Of a DNA stretch of 64,000 nt, positions 24,120 through 35,639 are shown one piece after another. This DNA comes from Crocodylus rhombifer. Taxonomy: Eukaryota > Chordata > Crocodylia > Crocodylidae. A program made the position numbers and the translations under genes. The notes below the pieces were generated by a model. The model was not told the DNA's origin and ran no database searches. It saw only the letters and a program-made list of their open reading frames with translations. The stretch lies in NCBI GenBank assembly GCA_038503035.1, contig JAVSML010001161.1, positions 234,278 through 298,277 on the forward strand. Reading direction: 5' to 3'. Each line of letters starts with the position of its first letter. Positions within the stretch are counted from its first letter, which is position 1.

Positions 24120-24246
24120 CTAGATAATCATTTTCTTAAATAAACTCTCTGTAATAGCAGTGAGTAAAATCTTTTATTCCCTCAGGAACTCAGTTTAAGA
24201 GAGAACTTTTGAATAAATGTCGGAGGTAGAATGTTTACACATACTA

Positions 24247-24760
24247 GGGCTGTGCAAGGCTTCGGACTGTGCTTTGGATCCGGAGAAGATTCGGATGCTT
24301 TGGACGCTGAAACAGCATGTCCGGATTGAAGCGCTGACTTCTTTAGGCTTTCCAAAGTGGTTCGGAGCTTCCGAACTGCTTTGGAAAAGCTTCAGAGATG
24401 CTGCGGAGATCCGGCCATAGGGTATAATGGGGGATCAATGAAATATTCATAACTTTGGTTTTTTTGTGTCTGATTTGGATGAAACTTGCAGGGGTGGTAG
24501 CCCCTGTTGAGAGCATGAAGCCTGCCAAGTTTCAAGAAGATAGGTACAGGGGTTTGGGGGGAACTGCACCCCACATTCTTGAAAGCAAAACGTGTGTGTG
24601 TGTGTGTTATACCACATGGGGGTGAAAACTGCAGGGGTGGTGGTGGCCCCTGTGGAGGCCATAAAGTCTGCCAAGTTTCAAGGTGATAGGTGCAGGGGGT
24701 GTATGACTTCTCGGGTCCTGCATCTCTGGCTGCTAACGGGATGGTGAATATTTGCAGCTA
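24247..24760. repeat. Interspersed repeat with internal tandem duplication
   Basis: The left part is dense in TTCGGA/TCCGGA words (24260-24420). Then come two imperfect copies, about 145 bp apart, of a unit with GCAGGGGTGGTAGCCCCTGT and GCCTGCCAAGTTTCAAG (about 24485-24560 and 24630-24705), with a (GT)n run at about 24593-24608 between them. The class is not identified. Confidence 0.5.
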
Positions 24761-25571
24761 GCTAGTGTGTGGGAACCTTCCACCCCATAATAGTGATCAG
24801 TGTATTACCATGTATCTTTTCAAGAACACAGATATTTTAACTAACAATAATTGTTGTTATATTGTTTTTGTTTCTTACACAACATAAACATTGCATTTTT
24901 TTTAACGTATACTTCCTTTGATATGGAAACTGCACTTAAAAGGACTCAAATTTTTGAACTTACAGTCCAAAACATTTATTTTTTATCTTAATTGCATACT
25001 ACAAAATAAAAAAGACTAGTTTGGACAGATTGTTATTTTCTTCTGCAGTGTGCTAAAACTGATTTAAAACTGTTACAGTGCAGATTTTGGTCATTTGGCT
25101 GTATCCCTGAGTTTTCAGGTTGAGGAAAGATGATTAAGATCCAGAAGGATAACACAAGCTTTAGGAATCAAGTGAAAGCATTACTGTGTACCAAAATGCA
25201 CAGGAACAGTCTGAGATATTAATTACAGCCCAAGATGTTCCAGAAAAGAAAACAAAAGGCCTTATGCTTAATGCAGGGGTCAGCAATCTACTATGGGTGG
25301 AGCCCTTTGATCCAACCTGCCAGCATTTGGGGTGGGCAGAGTGGGGTTCAGCTGTGGGAAGTTTCTCTGTGCCACCTCAGGAAAAAAGCACTGGGTCCTA
25401 GTGCCTTGCTTTCTGCCTCTTGCCTGAGCTAGTTCAATTCACCCTGCAGCCTTAAGAGATTGCTCACTTGGAGCTTAGTGTATTCACAGTTACCAATTGC
25501 AATTTCTAGGTGTCACTACTACAGTATACCAAGAATTGAGATCCAGCTGTTTTGTAGTTTTCAAAACAATA

Positions 25572-26040
25572 CAACTTTCCCTTGCTTTATGCTGTACATG
25601 CATTCCTGGAAAATAGCGCATAACTTGAGCTTGCATAAAGGGAACCCACTTTACAATGTAACAAACAGGGATATGTTCGAAGACCTTGACTGTATTGACC
25701 TCCAGACCCATTTCTATCACTTTTACAAAACCGTTTTGGTACTTGCCAACAGCAGAGAAGGGTAGGAGATAAGCTAGTGGGACTCTTTGAAGCCATAATG
25801 GGGATGGCAACTACAGATATGTCTCAGACAACAAGTGAGGAGCACAGATCCACATAAGAGACCATATTTTGGTGTGTGTCACTCCCACCATGCACCACAA
25901 AGCAGCTGACTGGGCGCTTCTACCACACTGGCTGCATAAGAGTGAATTTACCTTGCATATAATGAATTCTTGGTATAAAAAGGGTCATAGCATAAGAGCG
26001 AATTCGCACATACAGTACCCACATAAAGCAAGGGAAACGT
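25572..26040 (+). mobile_element. TA-flanked MITE, family B copy 3
   Basis: Starts CAACTTTCCCTTGCTTTATG and ends CACATAAAGCAAGGGAAACG, with TA on both sides. It is collinear with the 6371-6820 element, including a frame encoding QTHFYHFYKTVLVLANSR, which meets a stop at about 25763. Confidence 0.75.
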
Positions 26041-26141
26041 ATAGAGGTTGTACATTCCAAATGCTCTCAACATGTTGCTGAAGGAGCCCTTGTTACAGTA
26101 ATCTGCATCTGAACTTCCAGAAATGCGAAACTCTAGAACTC

Positions 26142-26519
26142 AGGGTTCAGAGATGATACCTTTGATTTCGTAGTTTATCTAATAAAGAAAAAATATTTCT
26201 TTCTGCAAGCTTTCAGGCACACATGCCCTTCCTCAGTCTCAGGGAAAATTACAGATGGTAAAAAGTCCTCATAGGTAGAAAATTTCATTTTTGCACAGAG
26301 GAAGCCGAAGTTGAAAGTCTGGTCCTTGAGTCCCTGAGGGTGTCTTTGTGAGTTGCTCTTTGATGTGCAGATGAGGAAGATTTCCTTCCCTGGTGGTGTC
26401 AGATTGTCAAACAATCTTTTTTGTTGTTCAGCAACGAAGTTTAAATCCAAAATTGGCTAACCATGTTTCAGGGATGTATTTAGTAGCTGTGTTGGTCTGA
26501 GATGACAAAGAGGAATACA
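26142..26519 (-). mobile_element. Putative retroelement insertion with 14-bp direct repeats
   Basis: Flanked by the perfect 14-bp repeat AAACTCTAGAACTC at 26128-26141 and 26520-26533, which looks like a target-site duplication. On the minus strand it begins near a CAGACCAACACAGCTAC word and has an open frame (26175-26450) containing LTPPGKEIF and QGLKDQTFNFGF. It ends with the family K terminal motif (ACTGAGGAAGGGCATGTGTG, GAAAGCTTGC, TTTATTAGATAAACTACG). The frame has no domain I recognise. Confidence 0.55.
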
Positions 26520-26539
26520 AAACTCTAGAACTCTTGCGT

Positions 26540-26590
26540 TTCTTTTTGTCTCAGACCAACACGGCTACCAAATACACCTCCTGACTTTCA
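26540..26590 (+). repeat. Family K terminal fragment (CAGACCAACACGGCTACC)
   Basis: TTTGTCTCAGACCAACACGGC is nearly the inverse of GTGTTGGTCTGAGATGAC at about 26490-26507, giving an inverted repeat of about 20 bp arms. The same word ends the copy at 59366-59385. Confidence 0.5.
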
Positions 26591-27904
26591 GCACATTCTG
26601 CCTCCTCTTTCTTCAGGCCTGTGGCTAACATTTTACAGTTGTAATAGTAAACTTAGAATACAACTTAACAATATTTAGTTTTAGCAGAAAACTGTCAAGT
26701 CCCTAAAAAAAGAGACCTTTACCACAAATTTAAAAAGCATTGAACATAAAGAACAGGTTTCACTTCTTATTGGAAGCAGAGAGACAGTTACACCCATGGC
26801 GTTTTCCAAAATCTTACTTGAAGCAGCAGCCTCAGTGATACTGAGTCAGCGTTTAATGTTATTCCTTAATAGGTATTGAAGTAAACCCCCCACCCGTAAT
26901 GTATGCTAAGGCCTTTGCATGGTTTCTAAGACCAGTTGAGGGAGATATTTCTGCGAACCATGCGACGATAACACTTTGATAGTCCTACCCAATCCATGTG
27001 TTCCTATCATGGTTTTATAACGCGTCTTGGAGTCAGGAGGGGATTACTTTCTGGGCTGGTCAGACAAACAGTACTGGAGCCAGAGTGACTGTAATTTAAG
27101 AGCTAACAAGCTTTTCTTTCATACTGCTGGATAGATTGACTTTCTGTTGTCAGTCTGCAAACAACCAAGGAGTTTTTGATGGCAGGGAAGTGAGACTTAG
27201 AAAGGTTGTTTCAGTAGATCATGAGGTTTTGAAACTGTTTCCTTAACGAATACAGTACTTATTACATAACTGTGTTTCTGCATCTAGAATCAACATAAGC
27301 TAACGCTTTTACGGGAGTTAAAATTAGTATGGTCTGCATTTGAGTAAAAATGTATAATGTAACTTGCATATCCTTGACTGTCTGCCGTTCGCTAGACTTT
27401 TCTCCTTTCTAAACAACAGCAGTAAGATCATAGAGAATATGAAAACTGCCAGTTGAACTAATCCTTGTGTGGAGAAGGTTAAATGTATGGAAATGATAGA
27501 TACAGTTAGTTTTACATAGTGAACAGCAAATTTGGTCTTTATTAGTGCAAGGAACATACTTTGTAGTTGTTACAACCTGTCTAATCAAAACCCATTATTT
27601 GACATCTACTTGGCTGAGACTTTAATACAAGTAGGGGGATCCATAGACATTTTTGTGTCAGTTCAAATTGTGTGAATTTTAGTTCTGCTACTTGAGCTGA
27701 TTCTAATGAAAATTGAATTACTACATGCTTGTATATTTCTTAAATTGATCAGTGTCAGACTTGGATAATTTCACTCACCAGGCTGTGCCAGTGTTTAAAC
27801 ATGCAGGCTGGGGTAAGAATGGGAGTGGCATACAGAGTGCTGCTTTTCAAGTTGCTCAAGTCCAGTGTGAAGCTTTAATTAAACATTTCTTGTCTTGTTT
27901 ACAG

Positions 27905-28003
27905 AGATACTTGTTTGCAGTCTCATCCGTCACATTTAGCAGTCTGATGAGGACAAGGTCTGAGCCAGCATGAAGACAGAATCTCTTCTTCATTAGAGAA
28001 AAG
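27905..28003 (+). other. ZRANB1: Candidate ZRANB1 5'UTR exon 2
   Basis: A 99-nt segment with an acceptor (TCTTGTTTACAG) and a strong donor (GAAAAG|GTAAAGG at 28004). It has no TRABID coding content. It lies 0.8 kb before the coding exon and contains two short overlapping upstream ORFs. The call rests on splice-site quality and position only; alternative acceptor CAG at 27918-27920 is possible. Confidence 0.5.
27947..27996 (+). promoter_or_regulatory. Two overlapping upstream ORFs in candidate exon 2
   Basis: The first uORF is 27947-27973 (8 codons, MRTRSEPA, stop). The second is 27970-27996 (MKTESLLH, stop). They overlap by the four bases ATGA, so termination of the first coincides with the start of the second. 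Both end before the exon's donor. Confidence 0.4.
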
Positions 28004-28784
28004 GTAAAGGTCTGACTCTTACAGTATTATTTTGGGGGTTTTTTGTTTACTGCAGTAGGACTGAAATCTGGATTGTAATATGGTTGATATATTAGCCTGT
28101 AGCTTGTTCTTAGCTTTCTCTTTGGAATAATGTTGAACAAATACAAATAGATCGGGTTAAATATATTGTGTGACCACCACTTCAGAAAAATGACTACCCG
28201 ATCTAATAAACTTACCCCAATATTGTTTTTACTATTGAACATATATGACCTTTAAGATGGGGATTTTTCATAGTTTAAATGTTATTTTTCTACATCGTGT
28301 TCATATTAATTATATTTCTAATTTATTTTTAATCTTCATGACCAGCTTTCCTACTTTTCCCCTCTCCATCCACTATCTGTTAGCCCAGTGTGTTCTTTTC
28401 ACTGTGGAGGAGCAGGCTAGTAAGGATATATAATTTCTGCATCATACACTTGTTCTTTGAAATCTGTTTATGAATCTTAAATTCTATATATAGACTCAAA
28501 ATCAGGAATGTGGTCCCATTTTCATTTTATTTTGTGAAGTTCCAGACCCTTCAGTAAAAATGCAGAATGTGAGGTTTCTTAATCTTTTTATTGTAATGTT
28601 AACATTTAATTTAAGCTATCTGCAGTCTCCTGAAGGCCCAGTAATCAGGAAAAAAAAATTTTGGTACTTGGACTAATGCATATCAAATTGAGTTAAATGT
28701 AATAAAGTAGTCTTAAAATAAGAAATCTCTTTTCAGAATTTGGTTGGTATACACTCATGTTTTAATAATTCTACCTATTTATAG
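28004..28784 (+). other. ZRANB1: ZRANB1 intron 2
   Basis: AT-rich, 781 bp, from GTAAAGG to the acceptor ATTCTACCTATTTATAG. No repeat or gene noticed. Confidence 0.5.
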
Positions 28785-28820
28785 CTTTCTGTCTGACAAA
28801 ATCACTTCAAGAAGTGCACA
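28785..28820 (+). other. ZRANB1: ZRANB1 5'UTR immediately before the start codon
   Basis: Thirty-six noncoding bases after the inferred acceptor at 28781-28784. The start context is GTGCACAATGA, a moderate Kozak match. Confidence 0.6.
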
Positions 28821-29634
28821 ATGACAGAACGTGGAATTAAATGGGCTTGTGAGTATTGTACGTATGAAAATTGGCCATCTGCAATCAAGTGTACCATGTG
28901 TCGTGCTCAGAGACCTAGTGGAACAATTATCACAGAAGATCCATTCAAGAGTGGTTCAAGTGATATTGGCAGAGACTGGGATCCTACGAGCATTGAAGGA
29001 GGAAGCAGCCCTTTGATATGTCCAGATTCTAGTGCAAGACCAAGGGTTAAATCGTCGTATAGTATGGAAAGTGCAAATAAATGGTCTTGTCACATGTGCA
29101 CATACTTGAACTGGCCCAGAGCGATCAGGTGTACTCAGTGCTTATCTCAGCGCAGGACCAGGAGTCCTACGGAGTCCCCTCAATCTTCAGGTTCTGGATC
29201 AAGACCAGTCCCCTTATCTGTTGATCCTTGTGAGGAATATAACGATAGAAATAAACTGAACACGAGGGCACAACATTGGACTTGTTCTGTTTGTACATAT
29301 GAAAACTGGGCAAAGGCCAGAAAATGTGTTGTATGTGATCATCCCAGACCTAACAACATAGAAGCAATAGAACTGGCAGAGACGGAAGAGGCTTCTTCAA
29401 TCATAAATGAGCAAGACAGAGCTCGATGGAGGGGAAGCTGCAGTAGTGGTAACAGCCAAAGAAGATCTCCTCCTACAACCAAACGTGAATCTGAGGTAAA
29501 AATGGACTTCCAAAGAATTGAATTGGCTGGAGCTGTTGGCAGCAAGGAGGAACTTGAAGTCGACTTCAAAAAATTAAAACAGATAAAAAACAGAATGAAA
29601 AAGACTGATTGGCTGTTTCTAAATGCTTGCGTGG
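28821..29634 (+). CDS. ZRANB1: ZRANB1/TRABID coding exon 1: three NZF zinc fingers and start of AnkUBD
   Basis: Encodes residues 1-271 and the first base of codon 272. Three NZF (RanBP2-type) zinc fingers each bind zinc through four Cys: C10/C13/C24/C27, C90/C93/C104/C107 and C155/C158/C169/C172. Each has the Thr-Tyr pair that contacts ubiquitin (14-15, 94-95, 159-160); in TRABID the first finger gives K29/K33 chain preference. A Ser/Arg-rich linker (about 180-225) follows. From about 245 the ankyrin-like ubiquitin-binding domain begins (DWLFLNACVG at the end). The donor is GTGG|GTAAGT at 29635. An open frame continues to 29693 but that part is intron. The start is the first in-frame ATG and gives the expected family N-terminus (MTERGIKWACEYCTYENW). 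Confidence 0.98.
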
Positions 29635-31975
29635 GTAAGTTGTCTTGCCTTCCCTTTTTATTGTTACAATATGTAGTTAATGCACATGCATGAATTTAAG
29701 TATGAAGTCAATGGTCACAGTAGAAGTAAAGTGCTGTAACTTCACTTGTCACTTTTTTAAAGTTCGACCTTGCTGTTTCTGAAATAGCAGTATATAATGG
29801 TGGGTGGGGAAGCAGCTGAGAACTGAACATGATTTCATCATTTTTTAGAGGCATTTCATATAGCAACTGTGAGAGATCTTTTGACCTTTTGTGGGAGCTG
29901 GTAACAGAACAGTTGTAGAATCTAGTTACTTAGTGGTGGATTTTTAAACTTTTTAAGCCTGGGGCATCAAATTTACGGTTTGGGGGTGGTTAACATTACC
30001 ACTATGTATGCCGCCCCCTCTACCACTATGCCAACTCATTGAATTCATGTTGCTGCTGCTACTAAAATTAATTGCTGCGGGAAGGCTGGGCAAGTGGTAG
30101 CCATGCTAATCCTTAGGTTCCAGAGGTGTGCTGATCTCTGTACTACCTGTACATTTAAAATGTGCTCTTCTGTTTGCTGTGACATGATGTGTGGTAGAGC
30201 TCCCAAGCTATTTGTAAACGCTGTGGAGCTTATGTGACCACAAGATGCACAGTTGGATGTTAAAAATAACACACACACATGTATCTCCAAGAACCTACAT
30301 GTGTAATTCTGACCTTGGAAATGACTGCTGATGAATATTATGCTGTAAATACAGGCTTCTGATAACCAGTTGATTTTTTAGAAATTTGAACACCACTTTT
30401 CTTTTGTTTTAGTGTTTTCTTAAGGAAATTCTGGGTAATGGTCTCAGTGCTGTTGAGAGAACAAAGGAATGGAAGAGTGGAGTTTTCTCTAGTTACTGCT
30501 CTCGTAAGAGAATTTTTGTGTTGTAACTTCCATATGTAGAAATGTTGAACCTTATGCATACAGTCAGGTTTAATAATCAACATCTAGGATGACTTCTGCG
30601 GTGGCTTATTTCTTTTAATATATTCCATTTTATCAGTGTCTCTCACGCTGTTTCTTTATTTTGGGTAGTAACCTTGGCTACTCTTGTGCAGAAATTGATT
30701 TGTGAAACAGCAATGTTGAAGCTATTTGTGTGGAAGTAAGTTTTTGTGCTTTGTGTTTTAGGCTTGCTTTCAGTGAGCAAGAGAGCACTTTCCCTTTCTT
30801 TTGGGTAGAGGGTAAACCTTTTATTGGCTGCTTTTTGGAGGTAGCAGATTTTCTTTCAGACTTCAGGTGACTGATTATTAAAATTTTATAGAGTGCCTGA
30901 TTTATTTTTTACTGCCCCTCCCCCTCCTTTTTTTCCTCTTCAAATGAAATGAGTGAATGATTATTTGTATATGGCATGTAGGAAGTTTTATGTTGGATTT
31001 TTTGGTGCATTACTGATATTCATTTTACCTTGATAGAAATCTTACTAGATGTTTTTGAAATAGGATTCCCTCCTCCCCCTTCCTTGGTGATGTTTGTAAG
31101 ATGGAGAAGATTTTAAGTGGGCTGCTTTGGTTGTGGCAGTTCTGGAAAATTAAACTTAGCAATTCATGGAATACTTGCAGTATTTTTTATAGCACCATGA
31201 AAACAACAATTATAGAATGCCAAGGGCACATAGACAATGGCATGAGGCAGTGGCAGTTTGTTTACTGCTTCATTTAAAGTTAAATGAACTTTGACGTTTT
31301 ATTGTCACCATAAGGTTGGTTTGTCTCAAATATATCTAAGTTTACTTGAAGCTTTACAAAGTTTAGGGGAATCCATAATGCCAGTTGTGAGCAGCATATG
31401 CTGAACTTTTCAGGTCTCATGATGGAAGATTTCATGGATTTCCCCCCCCCCCGTGATACTTCTGTAAAAGGCAATAATACCTTTTTATATGGAGGCAAGT
31501 ATATTGTTAATAATACTTGCAATTTAACATTTTTCATTTTTTTAAAATGTGTTTTGGGTTGGTTTGTTTGGATATTAGATACTAATACATGGTGCAACCT
31601 TCTCATTACAAGTGAAAATGATTGCTGACAATGTTCTTCTATCTAGTTTCTGGTATAGGTCATTTTTAAGTTCAGAACTGGTTTATGAAAAATTCTGGGT
31701 ATCACAATAAATGAAGGGTTTATCTATATTAGAGGCATTTAATCTCAAATCAACTTAAAGTCAACAAGTTAAGCTTGTGCAAACCCCTAACATAATACTG
31801 TACAGTAAATCAGTTTAATCTTTATTTAAGCTGTTTAGGTTGCAGAGATAAGTTACCAAGTTAAGCTAAACTAACTGGAGGCAGTCATACTAGTTTAAGC
31901 ATATCTACAACATGTGCCAGTTGAGTTGTATTAATTAAATGAGTATACCTTAATAACATACATCATGCCTTAGCC

Positions 31976-32224
31976 CAGTGGCTCTCAAGTTTTTAGAGTC
32001 AAGGTACCCCTTGGAAAATACCAACTCTTAGTTTTCACTCTTTTTGACTCTGGAAACATAACAGAGCAGTTTTTTCTGTTGTAGAAAACTCAGAAAGACC
32101 ACATACTTTTACACTATGGATTCCTATTTAAAATCTCTGGATTTGTATGCAAACACCTACATGTGATTCACCTACCAGTACTTATTTTTCATAGCCCATG
32201 ACACCGTTTAAAGGATCCTCACTG
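31976..32224 (+). mobile_element. hAT MITE, CAGTGGTTCTCAACC family (copy 2)
   Basis: Begins CAGTGGCTCTCAAGTTTTTAG. The body (AAGGTACCCCTTGGAAAATACC...) aligns with 17263 and 42692. The right end is approximate. Confidence 0.7.
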
Positions 32225-33116
32225 AAAATAACTGCTGTAACCAAAGTTAAAAAAAAATATAACAACAGATAAGAAATAAAATTGAATGGTTGTAAGGGTG
32301 AAAGGAGGAAGAAGTTGCCTTTTTTTTGTTTGTTTTGTGACTTTTATCCTTTGCACTAACAGTGCTGTGTATCCTGATAGTCTTGAAGAGTGAAGTAATG
32401 ATCCTGGTTTTTTCAATGGGGAAATTTTAGGCACACAAGTTGTCACTTGAGAAGAAGACCCAGTTCTTCCAGTTCTGTTGCCATTCTAACTGCTCATATT
32501 GCATCCCCAGTGAATTCAGAATTACAGTGAAAACCTTTTTATTTCTGAACTCGACAGGGAGGGTGTGTTTAAGCTTATACAAGGGTGTCATTTATGGGCT
32601 GAGATCTTATTTTTTTTAAATGTCTATATAAATTTAGATAGTTTTGATATCTTGCATCATCTATCTTAAGAAGAGTCAGCAGTTGAGCTCTTGGTTGATA
32701 TTGTACTACATTTATGATTATAAGTTATTATAAATCATAAGTTACTTTGAGTAGTCATAGTTGCATTGTAAACAGTGTTTACTTGACAGAAATGTTATGC
32801 TGCTGCATTCATCTAGAACTACTGATGTATTTATTCTTTTAAAGCTACTACTGGGATTATTTTAACGTATGCTCTTTACACTGAGTGACAGAAATGTTTT
32901 ATTTTGTTCAGTGAAGTTGTTACTGAGGGGGCAAACTACTTGCTTTGTTCTGCAATAAGAAAATGTGAGAACACCACCTATTTTTTTTCTTAAAATGAAG
33001 AAGTAAGTGTTACTTATTTTGAAGCATACAAAAGAACATATTTAACTAAAATCTCAGTACATCTTTAAAACTATGACTCCTCACCTCAGCACCAACTTGG
33101 CATAAACTGTCCTTTC

Positions 33117-33139
33117 TTTTTTTTTTTTTTTTTTTTTTT
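33117..33139 (+). repeat. Poly-T run (23 nt)
   Basis: The longest of ten sense-strand T-runs of 15 or more in the window; see the asymmetry finding. Confidence 0.9.
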
Positions 33140-33861
33140 ACAAAGTGTAAGGCATTATGACAGGATCATAATGATATAACACCAAACTGCTTTTCATTGC
33201 GTTTGCTGATCCAGTTTCTTTTAAAGAAGCAAAATGAGAGGTCAAGAATGTACCTTGTATTCAAACAGAGACTATTGCAGATGTTCTCTTCCTGCTTACC
33301 ACCCATATCTTCCCCTTCCTCACCTGCACCAAAATGCTCTAATGGAATCATTTTCTAAAGCTGCTAAGGCTACCATGTCAAAGGACTTCAGTCTCAGAAT
33401 GACACTGATCTTTTACCAGAAAATTGTTTGTTTTTTAGTATCTTTTTTTGTTTGTTCTTTCACGTAGTGACATAATGGGTTCTTTTTTTTTTTTTTTTCT
33501 TTTTAAAATAATATTTTCCATGCTACCAACTTGGGGAAACACTGATTGGTTGTCACATTGCAAGTAGATGTGGCCAGATTTCCCATCCGGATATTGGCTC
33601 AGTTGTACATTAATCTTGTAGGTGATCTATAAGCTTAATGAGATTCTGAGACTGCACTAGTTAAATGCATTCTTTATAGCCACTTGTTTTCAGTATTTTA
33701 TTATTGGATCAAATTTAGAATATTTTTAAAATACTAGTATTGTGTAGTGTTGTTGCTCTTAAGTCAAAAATGGAAGTTTGACTTGTTTGGATTTTGTTGT
33801 CCGTTTCTATAAGTATGGTTGCTTACTAGCTCTTATCTGTGATCAAATTCTTTTTACAATT

Positions 33862-34190
33862 GATATATTGTATTTATTTGAATCTAAGTCCAGGTTTTTT
33901 CCTCCAGTCAACAAGGGGGGGGGGTGTCTGTGTGTGTCGGGGGGTGTGGGGGAGCTCCTTGGCTTACATTTGCATACAAAGTGGAGGAGGGGAAGGGGGC
34001 AAATGGCTGCTGCAGTGTTGACTCCTGCCCTCAGCTTGGGTCAGGATTGGAGTCAGAGCCATAGCAGCCTCCTCCCTTCTCCACGCAACTCCTGTAGGGC
34101 CAGGTTACCCTGCCGCCTCCCCTGCTCTGTGGGCCCTGGACTGTAGATCCAAAACAATGGGATCTGCCCTTCTGGCCCTCTAGGGGAAAA
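33862..34190. mobile_element. Family G element fragment with G-rich stretch
   Basis: Begins ATATTGTATTTATTTGAATC, matching the opposite terminus of the 23.1-24.1 kb element, and then enters a G-rich section (33914-33955) with several G runs. The right boundary is uncertain; AAAGGTTAAGCACTGCTG near 34190 resembles a different hAT end. Confidence 0.4.
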
Positions 34191-35639
34191 AAGGTTAAGC
34201 ACTGCTGCTCCAGTTGTTTTAGCTGGTGTGAGGGTTTAAGGCACAAGCAACTCAAGTGCACTTTGCAAGCACATCTAAGCTATTTGGATTAATGTGTAAT
34301 AAATCTTGTTTTTCAGTACATCCTTAAAAGGACAACTGGTTCATTCCTCGTGCGCCTGCATATGTCTCTGGTTAGTTTTTGCTTTGTCCACAAGTATATG
34401 ATGACAGTTTACAGATTTCCTTGTTCCTTCTCTCCCTCTGTTTTTTTAGTGGTGTTTGTTATAACACTTACATGCTTTCGTTTTAAAAAATTGCTGCAAA
34501 CACGCCTCTTTCAAGGTGCTGTGAGAAATAATGAGGAAGAGATCCTGCTGTTGGCTGAGGTGCCTTTTTTCTTTTCTTTTTTTTAAATTGAGAAGCATAA
34601 TGAACCTAGTTTTAGTTATCTGGAGCAGCAGATTTTGTCTTGAAAGAAGTGGTATGTTTAAGCAGTGTGGGAGAAATGTATTTTTGTACTTGGTTGCTCT
34701 GAAACCAAACTGTATACAGAAGAGGTCTTTCTTTACCTTATATAGCACTGTTGCATATCTCTTGGAATAGGTTAGAATTCTAGTACTTTGCCAGTCCATT
34801 CTGATGAGGAGCTGTAATAGGAATATCTTAAATTCTGATTTCTATCTTTTATTTTTTTGCCTAATGGTATTTGTTTTAAGGAATTTAAGATTTTTTTTTT
34901 TTTTTTTTAATGTCCTGATGCTTTTCAGCTTGCAGGCCTAATTATGCCTCGTTTGTAAACCTGTTTCTGTTTTCCCTGCAAGACCCTGTGCAGAAGAGTA
35001 CATCTTCCTTCAGAGATGTGCTTCTTGCTTTTGATGTAATATATATGCTCCAGAACGTGCACCTAACATTGGTCCTAAGGATTTTTTTTGTTTGAAAACA
35101 GAAGATGGTGCAACTGTTATGAGAGAAGTTTATCTAGGGGAGTGAGTGTTTACTTCATGTTTTCAGATCAAAGACAAAGGTGCCTTTTTGAAGTGTATCT
35201 TTCAAATGAAAGTTATTGAGTCAAAAATAGGGGTAGTCAGTGTAATATTTAATGGTTTGCAAATACAAGGGACAGCTAGATTATCTAATAGTCCTTTCTG
35301 TCCTTATCTATCAGGGCTTTAGTACCTAGTCACTAATAGCCAAAGCTAGTTAACCAACTTTTCCTATTTTGACACCAGGTGTTTGTGGGGTTGTTTTTTT
35401 TTTGGGGGGGGGCTGAATTTAACTAATTTATTTTTTGAAAATCCTAGTTGAAATGGTTCAACCACTTTCAAGAATTTAACTAGGTTTTTAGATTTTTCTC
35501 AAAGAAGGCTTCACTCCCTTTCAGAGCATGGGCTTGGAATTTGTGGGGATGGACTTTGCGTCATTAATATATCTTCTCTTCCTGCGCAAATTTGTCCAAA
35601 TTTGGAAAAAAAAATTTAAAAAGGGCCTTTGCAAAATCA

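Larger units (their letters stand above)
5535..27904 (+). other. ZRANB1: ZRANB1 intron 1 (5'UTR intron)
   Basis: About 22.4 kb between the exon 1 donor and the candidate exon 2 acceptor (TTGTTTACAG). If exon 2 is skipped, the intron runs to 28784. The first 250 bp continue the CpG island. About 7.3-17.2 kb is AT-rich with no gene or clear repeat that I can define, apart from simple-sequence patches. Repeats are annotated separately below. No coding exon was found in it. Confidence 0.75.

Noticed and set aside
29635..29693. Continuation of the TRABID frame to residue 290
   Set aside because: The strong donor GTAAGT at 29635 and the exact in-frame continuation at 47892 show that this is intron. 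The extra residues are unlike the family.
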